This document shows positions 23,384 through 32,578 of a DNA stretch of 64,000 bases, in pieces. Source of the DNA: Prorocentrum cordatum (lineage: Eukaryota; Sar; Dinophyceae; Prorocentrales; Prorocentraceae); NCBI GenBank assembly GCA_963575745.1, contig CAUYUJ010003592.1, positions 1 through 64,000 on the forward strand, written 5' to 3'. The stretch's first letter is position 1. Each line of letters begins with the position of its first letter. Under the pieces are notes generated by a model. The model was not told the origin of the DNA. It made no database searches and saw only the letters and a list, made by a program, of their open reading frames with translations. A program made the position numbers and the translations under genes.

Positions 23384-26300
23384 CCTCTCCCTATATCGGT
23401 CTCCCTCTCTCTCTCTCTCACTCTCTCTCTCTCTCTCTCTCCCTCGTCCGGTCGCCCGCTTTGTCTCGGTGTCTGTGCCCCGCCTTTGTTCGCCCGTTTT
23501 CTCAGTCGCTCGTCGTCTCTCTCCATATCTCGTTCCCTTGCATTCCCAAGAGAACGCTAGTGTGCGCCCCCCTGTTGCCTTTACAGAATCGCCCCCCCAC
23601 CCCCGCCCCTCCGCGGTTGGCCCCGTTCCACCGTCACCTGGAGCGCAGAGACTTTTTTCTTGGGGGGGCGGCGGAGGGGCAGGGTGGGCGACGAACGGGA
23701 AATGCAACGCATTGAGGGGACACTGGCAGCTGGTGGCTTATCACATCATCCTCATCACCCGCCCTCATCGCCCATCGACGTCGAAATCTATTCACCAGCC
23801 TACTCGCCCCCCGCCGCCGACACGAAACCAGGTAGACCCAGGCTAACATTATGCCGCCGTTCTCACCGACTTCTCGCCGTAAGCCGTTCGGCTCTAGCGA
23901 TCTCCGCCCACGCCCGTGCCTAGCAGCCGCCGCTGGCGCCGAGACGATCGATGGCAGAGCCAGTGGTCACCCTCGACGGTGCGAACAAGGTGATGAGGTG
24001 GTGTTGGATGGCGGATTGGCGCTGCTTCGTGCCAGTCTGGTTCCCAGTGGCGGGGGAGGGCAAGTACCCGTTGAACCCGCTCCCAAAGCATATCAAGCAG
24101 GAGTTGGTCGAGTCGTTCCCCCACCTGCGCAGCGCCTTCACCGACGACGAGGCCCAGACAGCCATCAAGCTGTTCGCGACCAAGCGCGGTGAGCGGCAGT
24201 GGCTCTACAACGAGGACCCAGTCATCGGCGATGAGTTCCCTGATAACGGCTGGGTCGTCAACAAGAAGACGGCGATCGCCGTCGTCGTGGATTGGCCGAC
24301 GGGCCCGCTCGCGTGCGATCAGAAGGGCGGCGACGGCGACGGCGACAAGCAGGGCAACGACTCCGCCACCGACGGCAACAAGCAGAAGGGCAACGGCTCC
24401 GCCAACGACTGGTACGACGATCAGTACGGCTACAAGAAGCAATACGACGACTACAAGAAGCAGTACGACAGCGAGTACAAGGAGCGCTTGGACGACCTTG
24501 AGACTGCGGGGAAGACGAGCGCAGGAGGGCTTGACCCAGGGTTACGGCTCGTTGTCACCAAGAAGGCGTTCAAGACGATTTCATCGAAACTGATGGAGGA
24601 TGCAGTGGAGAAGGCGTACAAGGCGGGTTTCAGGTCGGCCATCAAGATTGCCCAGGACCAGCAGCTGAACGAGAGTTCGCGTGAGTCTGGCAACTCGAGC
24701 ACCTCGTGGCTCCACGCGAGCGCCAGCTGAGCTCGCGCGAAGGCGCCAGCATCAGAGTGGCAGCAGAGCGAGTGCACTCCTCGGACCAGCCTGGTCCTTT
24801 CGGCCATCTTGGCCGCGCACGCGCAGAGTTAAGGGATCAGTCGGCCTGCCTGGCCTCAAAAAAACACATGTGGCCATGGGCTTGGCGTTAGATCGCAAGT
24901 CCCAGCGTGCCATCGCGGCTGCTGGGCGCACGTCGCCAAGTTTTGCTATCGGCGTTAGATCGCAAGTCCCAGCGTGCCATCGCGGCTGCTGGGCGCACGT
25001 CGCCAAGTTTTGCTCCAGCGAAGAGGGGGATCGATCGGAAGGGGCGGACGACGTGTGCTACCTGTTGAGGGTGGGCGCGGGTGGTGCAGGATAGTCCAAT
25101 CGTTGCAGCGCTGGTTCGGGCCCGCCGCATTCTCGCGAATGGGGCGGGGCACTGGGTGGCGACCTTTCCCTGAGCACTGCCAAATGCACGTTTCTCTGCT
25201 GCTCGACAATGCTCCCTGTCTTGTCTGCGAGTCATCTACCCGTTCAACTCCTCGCCCCCGCCCGCCCCCCCCCCTGTGGAGTTCTAGACGCTTCGCGCAT
25301 CCCCGCCAGCCCATCCAGAATCGACGCCAAGGTGAGATGAGGGGCGATCAGGGAAGCGCAGGAGGAAAGGGGGTGGGGGCGGCCGAGCCGCGTGAAGGAG
25401 AGAGGGGGCGAATGAGAAAGTCGGATGGATGAATTAGGGAGTAGGGAGAAGGGGGGGCACATGAGACGATGATGAGGAGGAGGCGGAGGGGGAGGACGAG
25501 GGCGAGAATGGACTGGAGGAGGAATGAGGAGGAGGAGAGCAAGCAAAAGGGCCAGAGGTCTCCTGGATGCTCCTCGGAGCCCCTTGGTGCATCTCTTGAG
25601 CGTCTTAGGACGGTTTGGGGGTCTCTGGGCGGTCGTGGGTGGGTGGTGGTGGTGGTGGTGGTGGTGGTGGTGGTGGTGGTGGTGGTGGTGGTGGTGGTGG
25701 TGCCGGTGGGGGCTCCTCGGCGTCTTGGGTGAATTGGGTGGGTCTTTTGGTGCCGCTTGGGATCCTCGTGGGGGCCTCTTGGAGGTCTCTTGGGGTTATC
25801 TTGGGGCCATCTCGGGATCTCTGCACGGGTGCCTCCTGGTCGCTGCTTGGCCATTTTGGAGGAGATCGATCAAACCTGGGGCCAAAACCAAGGAGGTCAA
25901 ACCGGATGCCCAAATGGAGCCAAAATGTGGCCACCACCCTAGTAACAGCGCCCAGGTATAAGGGCGCGGGGGCAGGGGGAGGGCCCCCCCCCCCCCCGAA
26001 GGGGAAGAAGGAGGGGTGGAAGAGGAAGCACCCTAAACCACCTACGCCCAGAGGGCCGGTGAGATTTCACCTTCAGCCGCGCCTGGCCGAGAGCTTGCCG
26101 CGGGCGCCGTGACTGCGCCAAGTGGCCCGACGATCAGCGCGATACCGATGGGGGACGCATGTGCATGTGTCCCCCATCGGTATCATGGCTGGGAAATGCT
26201 GCAATGTTTCGCGTCGCCCCCTTTCAAGCATCGGCGCCCCGCCCGCCCCTGGTGCCCCCGTGATGTTGTACTCTGCCCTTCTGGCAATGTCGGTTCCCCA

Positions 26301-26800
26301 TCTCCCTCGTTCTCTCTCGCTGTTTCTTTCTCCCTATTGCTCTCTCCCCCAATCTCTCTCCCTACCCCTCTCCGCCCATTCCTTCTGCGCCCCGCCTCAG
26401 CCCGTTCCCCCATCCTGCCCGCCCCCATCGAAGCCGCCGCTCCTGGCAGGCAAGCCTGAACCTCATTAGCGCGGGCAAGCTGACAACCTACCTCGCGTAT
26501 TTCGGCTGGAGCAGTTTGAAGCCACTCGCGATTTTTACGACTCACTCGTTGTCGGCTGCTCGCGTGTGCATAGGTGCGTCCAAGAGAGATGCTTCCCGTT
26601 CCCTCGCTGCTTCAGGCTCGCATGCCCCTCTAACGAAGTTGGGCCCACGCTCGTCTAAACGTGTTAATTCCGACAAGGATGTATGCACGGGGTGGAAGCA
26701 TGGAGCTTGGGTCAACAAGACCAAAGACCAGGCCACATCCAAAGAGTACCCCCCTGCTTTTTGCGACGCTATGGCAGCACTCATAGCTCAGACGTGCTAG
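21143..26800 (+). CDS. Derived C5-cytosine-methyltransferase-like protein
   Basis: Four exons, 21143-21414, 22468-22692, 23100-23193 and 26480-26800, sum to 912 nt, exactly 303 codons plus TAG. All three introns are GC-AG. Residues 66-75 (FELFCGAGGV) match SAM-binding motif I. Residues 126-131 (PECSTW) sit where the catalytic PPC loop lies, with Glu in place of the second Pro but Cys kept. Residues 183-185 (ENP) take the place of the ENV motif. RGVKVILENP, LTTYLAYFG and the C-terminal SKEYPPAF follow the pattern of a large dinoflagellate family often lying near mobile elements. At 303 residues it is short for a true DNA methyltransferase and has no obvious target-recognition domain, so activity is uncertain. 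Intron 1 holds repeat L2. Intron 3 holds gene 3 and repeat L1. The frame is intact, so the gene may be active. Confidence 0.7.
21560..22315 (+). repeat. Dispersed 0.8-kb repeat L2, copy 2
   Basis: Lies in intron 1 of the methyltransferase-like gene. Order matches copy 1: AACCCACGCAGAAGCCCTGC, ACGAGAGCTGACGGAAAATG, TCTTTGAGCATCAGATG, the GGGGC/TCTTGG minisatellite, CATCGATCAAAGGAGGGG, and GAGCTGGCCGCTCGCGCCCG near the end. Confidence 0.7.
22325..22425. repeat. GCGTCCAAGTC short repeat
   Basis: A 10-11-base unit GCGTCCAAGTC repeated directly and once inverted (GATGCGACTTGGACGC). It is just upstream of exon 2 of the methyltransferase-like gene. Confidence 0.75.
23212..23445. repeat. CT dinucleotide microsatellite
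   Basis: (CT)n with rare breaks, shortly after the exon 3 donor of the methyltransferase-like gene. Confidence 0.97.
23877..23897 (+). other. Decayed spliced leader ahead of gene 3
   Basis: CCGTAAGCCGTTCGGCTCTA plus G agrees with DinoSL at 15 of 21 positions without gaps and better with one gap pair. It ends in AG and lies 53 bases before ATG 23951. Weaker than the other relicts, but the position fits. Confidence 0.5.
23951..24730 (+). CDS. Gene 3: intronless probable retrogene, unknown function
   Basis: A single 259-codon frame from ATG 23951 to TGA 24730 with no intron. The product is not recognised. The first 125 residues look folded (MRWCWMADWRCFVPVWFPV, LRSAFTDDEAQTAIKLF, PVIGDEFPDNGWVVNKKTAI) and rich in Trp. 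A Gly/Asp/Lys/Asn linker follows, then a Tyr-rich tandem stretch (YDDQYGYKKQYDDYKKQY), then a Lys-rich helical tail. It lies entirely in intron 3 of the methyltransferase-like gene on the same strand, with a decayed spliced leader 54 bases upstream. An intronless nested gene with a leader relict fits insertion of a reverse-transcribed mRNA. GC-rich codon use and the absence of stops support translation. Function cannot be inferred. Confidence 0.6.
   Translation: MAEPVVTLDGANKVMRWCWMADWRCFVPVWFPVAGEGKYPLNPLPKHIKQELVESFPHLRSAFTDDEAQTAIKLFATKRGERQWLYNEDPVIGDEFPDNGWVVNKKTAIAVVVDWPTGPLACDQKGGDGDGDKQGNDSATDGNKQKGNGSANDWYDDQYGYKKQYDDYKKQYDSEYKERLDDLETAGKTSAGGLDPGLRLVVTKKAFKTISSKLMEDAVEKAYKAGFRSAIKIAQDQQLNESSRESGNSSTSWLHASAS
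24884..25014. repeat. 67-bp tandem duplication, near-perfect
   Basis: GGCGTTAGATCGCAAGTCCC ... CGTCGCCAAGTTTTGCT occurs twice in a row (24884 and 24951) with no difference seen over about 64 bases, so it is recent. Confidence 0.9.
25245..26075 (+). repeat. Dispersed 0.8-kb repeat L1, copy 2
   Basis: Begins near CTAGACGCTTCGCGCATCCC and ends near GCCCAGAGGGCCGGTGAGAT, matching 16360-17195 in order. It includes a (GGT)n tract at about 25643-25705. It lies in intron 3 of the methyltransferase-like gene. Confidence 0.7.
26141..26184. repeat. 44-bp near-perfect palindrome
   Basis: GATACCGATGGGGGACGCAT is followed by its mirror, GTGTCCCCCATCGGTATC. The stem is about 20 bp with one mismatch and a tiny loop. 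It lies in intron 3 of the methyltransferase-like gene. It could be a fold-back remnant or a small-RNA hairpin. Confidence 0.85.
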
Positions 26801-27834
26801 ACGACGCACCGTGCACGCACGATATTGCATCATATAGTTGTAACTGTCAGCCCGCCAACGCACGTCGCACGCACGCGCGCGATGAATTTCCGACGCACGT
26901 CACACGCCAACGCACGTCACTCGCAAGCCTTTGCCCGCGCCTGTGCAGCTCGGAAGTGGAGTGCAGCGCCTTTGCATGATCCCGCTCCGTTGCAGCGCCT
27001 TTGAAATATTCATGAGGGCAGCGTGGACGCGATGGTGGGGGAGTGGAAGAACGCACCGTGATGATCGAAAACGCCTGGCACGATTCAGAATTGCCAAGAC
27101 GCAGCAGTCAGGTTGACCCGTGACGTTGCAACCCCGAAGACAAAGGTTCTGGCATGTTTCAGGGTCTTCAGACAGTTGTCGTCCGAAGAAGCAGCTCCCT
27201 CAATGGAAATGAACCGTTGTAGGGGCATGTGGGAGAGGGAATTTGAAGTGGGGGTATTTTCAGCATCGTTGGTGACACTGGTCCTCCTCCTCCTCCTCCT
27301 CCTCCTCCTCCTCGTCCTCCTCCCCCCCTCCTTCCCCTCCTCCTCCTCCTTCTGCGGCGCCTCCGATCCGATGGATGGATGGGGCCCATAATTGGATTGT
27401 TGTGAAGTGTTTGGGCATCTTCACTAGGTCTCTATATACCGATTGTTGCGCGCGGCGCCGTTCCACGTTCAATGCGAGGATTTCGTTTCTTCAGAATTCA
27501 TGAGGGGCCAATCGGGTGGCCCCAGCTGGCCCAAACAAGCGGCCATGAAGGCTTGCCCTGCAGATCATTGCGCGCGTCGGGCAGCTATCTCCTTGGCTGC
27601 CTGAGAAATGCTGGCACGCCCTCTGGCCCCTGAGGAATTCGCGAGATCCTCGCGCTGAGCGTTGGACGGCGTCGCGCGCAGTATTCGATAGCTACAGCGC
27701 ATGGAAACGATCGAATATGGCGAAAACCTTTTAAATTAACATGTTATGCTAAAACAAAATAAGAACGAACACCACGTTCTTAAATTAAGATCCTGGCGGC
27801 CCCTGGGTCCACTGGATGGCTCCTGGGCCCCAGG
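26801..27834. other. No gene recognised
   Basis: 26815-26930 has several ACGCACGTC motifs. 27280-27350 is (CTC)n. The rest looks unique, with no supportable exon. Confidence 0.5.
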
Positions 27835-28045
27835 GGAGGATTAGGTGAGCAAGAAGTGACATGAACAGAATAACTCGGAGGTCTGCGCGGATTTCTCGGA
27901 TCGGCGCTGGACCCCCCTCCCTGGCGCGCGGAGCGCCGCCGGGGGCGGCGCCGGTGGCGCCGCCGGGGGGCCCCTGCGCCGATCCGAGAAATCCGCGCGG
28001 ACCTGCGTGTTGTTCTGTTCATGCCACTTCTTGCTCCCCTTATGG
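27835..28045. mobile_element. Inverted-repeat element, family C (complete)
   Basis: Left arm AGGTGAGCAAGAAGTGACAT ... GGATTTCTCGGATCGGCGCT; right arm AGCGCCGATCCGAGAAATCC-like sequence ending TGCCACTTCTTGCTCCCC. Same plan as 6395-6602; the two copies share even the upstream CTCCTGGGCCCCAGGGGAGG flank, so the repeat extends to about 27805. Confidence 0.8.
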
Positions 28046-28179
28046 AAGGAGCAAGAGATGGAACAGCAGGAATAACAAAGAAGGAACGAAAGAGGGAGCC
28101 ATCGAGCAAGGAGCAAAAGAAGGGGCCCTCGAGGAAGGACTACAAAGAGGCAGAAGCGTCAACTCTTTGGGGAGGGGCT

Positions 28180-28402
28180 CGGGGGCAACGAGAAGGGGCG
28201 GATAGGCACAGGGAGGGGATGCATCGACCCCCAATCGCCCACTGATCGCCGAGAGGGGCCCGATAGCCCCGACCTTCCCGTGAAGGTTCGGATTCACGAT
28301 CGGGGGCCTATCGCCGATCTATCGGCGATGTATCGCGGATTCCAGGTCGATGCATCCCCCCCATGCCAGTCCCCCCCCCCTCGTTGCCCCTCAGGGATGG
28401 AC
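28180..28402. mobile_element. Fold-back element, family G
   Basis: Left arm GGGCAACGAGAAGGGGCGGA ... GGGATGCATCGACC; right arm GGTCGATGCATCCCCCCC ... CGTTGCCCCTC. A palindromic centre contains TATCGCCGATCTATCGGCGA. Second copy at 56236-56467. Confidence 0.8.
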
Positions 28403-28768
28403 TCAGTGGGGCTCGAGCGTTTTCGTTTGGATCTCGCAACAAGGAGACAGCCGAAGACGGAACAAGAGTCGACGCACACAGAACGAGCACCAAAAACACG
28501 GTTTCGTTCGGGCCCCCGTTCCGGGGACCCGCAGACGGTGTGGCGACCACACCGCGTGGTGAGTCGGTAGTGATTCGGGGGTCAGTGCAAGCGGAAGCGT
28601 GAAGGAGAAGACACACACACACACACGCTGCGTAAACATAAACCTTTGCCGCTCCGCGCGGATCTCTTGGTTCGCACAAGCTGTCGAGGATGGAAACAGC
28701 ACCATCTGCAGACACATAAAATCTTTGCGGAGGGATGGGCTCTCAGGGGAGCTCGAGCCTGTTCTACG

Positions 28769-28953
28769 GGACGTGGAAACGACCACAGCCACTGCTTTTC
28801 TTTTGTTGCCGCCTTCCAGCCAGCAGAAACACAGCAGTGGCTGTGGTCATTTTCGTTAAGCTTGGCACCAGGGAAATGACCACAACCACTACTTCTTTGT
28901 CGGCCGGCTGGAAGGCGGCGCAAACAAGAAGCAGTGGCTGTGGTCATTTTCCC
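28769..28953. repeat. Nested inverted repeats, CAGTGGCTGTGGTCATTTTC
   Basis: GACCACAGCCACTGCTTTTC appears and is mirrored by CAGTGGCTGTGGTCATTTTC twice (near 28840 and 28935). A further inverted pair involves GCCGCCTTCCAGCC. Two overlapping hairpins result. Confidence 0.8.
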
Positions 28954-29469
28954 GTCCCGCCTGTTCGTCGGCTCTCGCCGGCTCTCCAGCCTCGGGGCGC
29001 CTTCCCGCGGCTGCGCCTCGCCAGGAGCTTTCTCAGGGGCTGCCTGGCAGCGCCCCGAGCGGCCGCCGAGGACCCGAGCTAGGACCCGAGGGCCGGTGCG
29101 AGAGGCGGGAGACAGAGGCACAAATCGGGTATAGCCAGGACCCCGGTCCAGGGGAGCCGGTCAGTGATTGGGCCCCGAAGCCCTAAATATGGATTGGAAT
29201 CACCTCGCCAGGTCTGCCGTAGCTGGTGTTTTTTTCGGGTGACGGCAATTCCGGTGAGTGGAATGGGACGGGGGGGGGGCGTCCCCGGTACAGATCACTA
29301 GACCAGGTCCCACTAAACCCAGTGCTGCCAACGCCCGATCAAAGGAGGGATCGGAGCGGATCGGCCTCCCACCACAGCAGGGCGCATGACCTCGACAGCC
29401 GCGGGGGGGGGGGGGGGCAGGGGTGAAGAAAGAGGGGACCGAGAACCCCTGACTGATGGCTTCCCCCCT

Positions 29470-29660
29470 GCCATTCAGGAGGGGAGAAGCACGCAGACAC
29501 AATTCATCGTTGACTCTCGGGAAAGTCGGGGTAAATATATGGAAAGTGAGGGGGAAGACGGAAACCCAGAACAAGTGGCAAAGTATGGGACATCCTGAGA
29601 TCTGTGTCTCTTCATTCGTGTGTGTCCCCGGCGTGTGTGTCCCCGGGCCCCTTTCGCCTT
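29470..29660 (+). repeat. Dispersed repeat family J
   Basis: About 170-190 bp beginning near CACGCAGACACAATTCATCG and running through AATATATGGAAAGTGAGGG to CGTGTGTGTCCCCGGGCCCC. Six or more copies lie in the window (30050, 51198, 53040, 60430, 60845). Confidence 0.7.
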
Positions 29661-30049
29661 CCCTCGCCCGCGGGAGCGGGATCCGTGGGAAGCCGGGCAG
29701 ACCACGTTGTGTGCTCCTTCCCGCATCCGGGCGCGGAGCGGCCGCGGCCGCGCGCTTCGCCTGGAGGATAAGGGGCCCCCTCAGCCGAGTGGCACGATGA
29801 AGACGTGCCCTCACTTCGGTCCCCGTTTTCGCCCGAGGACTGAGACATCTGGGCAGGTTTGCTCCGGTGCAGCTGCTGAAAGAGACCTCTGCTCCCTGGT
29901 GTTCCAAGCCCTCCTGACTTAGGTCCCCTCTGCTGAAAGGACCTCTGATCCCTGGTGTTCCAAGCCCTCCTGACTTGGGTCCCCTGCCACAAAGGGTCAG
30001 GGGTCCTTTTGTGCCGAGTCGTCGCTGCAGCATCAGGAGGCACAGGACT

Positions 30050-30230
30050 CAGGAGGGGAAAAAACACACAGACACAATTAATCCTCGATTCCCCAGAAAA
30101 TATGGGGAAGTATGGGAAGTGGGGGGAAGACAGAAACCCAGGAAATATACGGAAATATGGGGAATCTGGTTATTTGTGTCTATTTGTTTGTGTGCCCCAG
30201 TTTCCCTTCATTTATGCCGAGGCATCGCTG
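30050..30230 (+). repeat. Dispersed repeat family J
   Basis: ACACACAGACACAATTAATC, GGAAGTATGGGAAGTGGGGG and GTTATTTGTGTCTATTTG mark this as a close relative of the copies at 29470 and 51198. Confidence 0.75.
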
Positions 30231-30429
30231 CGGCATCAGGAGGCACAGGACATGCCGCGCGCCGCGCAGCTCGCGCGAGCGAGTGTAGGGGGGGAGTTTC
30301 TGCGCGGCTGGGCGTTGCCAAGTAGCGTGCGATGTGTGTCGCCGCTGGCCCCGCCGATTGCACGCTCTAGCCCCCACTCTGGGGATGGCGTGCCCGGAGG
30401 CACCCCGCCCGCGGCGGTCGATCACCGCC

Positions 30430-30612
30430 CAGGAGGAGGAGGAGGAGGGGGAGGAGGAGGAGGGGGAGGAGGGGGAGGAGGAGCAGGAGGAGGAGGAGGA
30501 GGAGGGGGAGGAGAAGGAGGGGGAGGAGGGGGAGGAGGAGCAGGAGGAGGAGGAGGAGGAGGAGGAGGGGGAGGAGGAGGAGGAGGAGGAGGAGGAGGAG
30601 GAGGAGGCAGGG
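30430..30612. repeat. GGAGGAGG purine microsatellite
   Basis: (GAG)n with GGG variants. It forces Glu/Gly frames on one strand and Ser/Pro frames on the other. Confidence 0.97.
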
Positions 30613-31972
30613 GGGATTCGCGCGCACGGGAGGATGCTTCGCTCAAAAAATGCAGAGTTACGCTCGGAACTTCCATTTGGGGGGACAGCGTGCTGTCCAG
30701 AGATCGGTGTGTGGCCCGCTCGCTTCGCGACGCCAGTCGTAGACGGGTGAACTGTGTTCTCCAGAGCGGCGTGTTCGTGTACGGTCTTGTGGGTGGGACT
30801 GGTGTTCGGGTAACTGTGAAGTGCGATGTGGGTTTTCCTACAGCTCATTTTGCCGAAATGTTGCCGTGGTTTTGACAATTTGCTCTGCGCGCGTTGAGTG
30901 TCGCAGGCGCCAGTTTCCACATCGCACCGTCAGCCAACCACACCGTCAGCGCAGACTCGAGGTTGATGGACGCTTCCCTAAGGTTCCTGGAGGTCCCGCA
31001 TCGGGGCGCGCTTCGGCAGCTGAGCCTCGCCGTGAGGTCGCCAGGAGAGCCCAGATCGTTCCGAACGGCCGCCGGAGATCCGAGGTACGGTCGGGCCGAG
31101 GTATAAGATCGAGGTCGGTTCGGGGAGGGCACCTTCGAATGTGCTTCAGCATGGCCAGCGGAGGGTCTCATGCTTTTGAAGAATGGCCGTCTGTCCTGTC
31201 TTCTGTCGAGTGCGGGTTTTAGGATCCGGCGATATTTTGGGCTATCGGGGCCGAAGTGGTACGCAGCTTTGGCGTGCGCGGGCATACCTTGGGCTGCCCA
31301 AAGCGAAAAGGTCCGGTTATTGGCTGTCACATCCCTCCCCCCAGCCGGATAGCCTGGCATATCGCCGAACAGATCAGATGCTCGATCATGGATTCCTTGT
31401 TGAAAGAAGCCATCCGTTTTCCGCGCCGAAGACCGTTGGACACCGCCAAAGACCGCAGGAAATCACCTCATACCGACAGAAGACCGCCGAAAACACCGAA
31501 GATCGGCGAAGACGGACCAGGAGCGATGGTTAGCAAGGGGCCCATGATCGAGCACGTAACACAAATAAGAATCGGTCTCCTCGATTGTAGCTCTATAGGA
31601 CGTTGCGGGCCTCGCACTGCGGTGCGCCGCATCCTCCCGAAGCGCGCGGGCTGGGCGCGCATGCCCTCCGCAGGGCTCATTACGATTCCTCCCACTCAAT
31701 TCGGTTGGATGTCGATCCATTCTGATCACGATTCGATTCGGCTTCGGACTCCGATTTGGACTCCGGTTTTACGACGGATGCGATATTCGTTGGCCAATTT
31801 TCCCCGATTTGATTTCTCCCAGCTTGATGCGGGCATCCGACGATCCGTCGGGTCAGGATCGTTGAACCGATCTTTATCCCCCGTCCCCATCCCAGTCCAG
31901 ACCCCCACCAACTCAGCACCCCAGTGGGGGTATACCCTTCGACACCCGAAGGAATCGGCCTACATCCCCAAA
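30613..31972. other. No gene recognised
   Basis: Long frames exist, notably 282 codons at 31256-32104, but they run unchanged into the tandem duplication that follows and show no domain. None is called. Confidence 0.45.
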
Positions 31973-32207
31973 CAGAGTTGCACACTAACGAGTCGAGCCC
32001 GGGCAACGCCGTTGGGGATAGGGTTCGGTGAAACGATGCTCAATCCGCCTATCCGACTCATTCCGACTCAGCGATTTGACTTTCCACGTAGAGTTGCACA
32101 GTAACGGGTGGGGCCCCGGCAGCGCCGTTGGGGACAGGGTTTGGTCAAACGATGCTCACTCCGCCGATCCGGCTCATTCCGACTCACCGATTCGACGTTC
32201 CGCTCTC
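31973..32207. repeat. Diverged 116-bp tandem duplication
   Basis: AGAGTTGCACACTAACGAG ... AACGATGCTCAATCCGCC ... TCATTCCGACTCAGCGATT is repeated once with about 15% differences (second unit from about 32091). Confidence 0.85.
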
Positions 32208-32295
32208 CTGACTCGCGCGCGCCGAGGTCGCCTGCGATGGCACACAGGGCGCCGAGGCGCGCGGCGGGGGGCGAGCTGCCAAGCCAACAGTGGCC

Positions 32296-32371
32296 GAGGG
32301 CACGGCCTTTCTCCTCCTCCTCCCCCCCCTCCTCCTCCTCCTCCTCCCTCCTCCTCCTCCTCCTCCTCCGA
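32296..32371. repeat. CTC microsatellite
   Basis: (CTC)n directly outside the left inverted repeat of the 32375-39296 block. Confidence 0.9.
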
Positions 32372-32426
32372 AAGCAGACCCGATGTAGGCCTGGGCGGTT
32401 TTGGTGTTTTTTCTAGAAGAAGCAAG

Positions 32427-32572
32427 GCGCCGACAAAATCTGCTCGTGAACAGTCGCAGCCTGCGCCTTCTGCACATGGGCGGGCTGCGGAGAAGCAAGG
32501 CGCCGACAAAACTGCACGCGAGAGGTCGCAGCCTGCGCCTTCTGCACATGGGCGGGCTGCGCGCTCTGATTT
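32427..32572. repeat. About 74-bp direct repeat, two copies
   Basis: AGGCGCCGACAAAA ... CGCAGCCTGCGCCTTCTGCA followed by CATGGGCGGGCTGCG occurs twice, just downstream of the transposase stop codon and inside the left inverted repeat. Confidence 0.85.
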
Positions 32573-32578
32573 GGCGAC

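Noticed and set aside
22759-23715. 318-codon plus frame
   Set aside because: Only the part at 23100-23193 is real (exon 3 of the methyltransferase-like gene); the rest is CT microsatellite and C-rich sequence.
31256-32104. 282-codon plus frame
   Set aside because: Runs through a 116-bp tandem duplication with the same reading and has no domain; coding potential not convincing.
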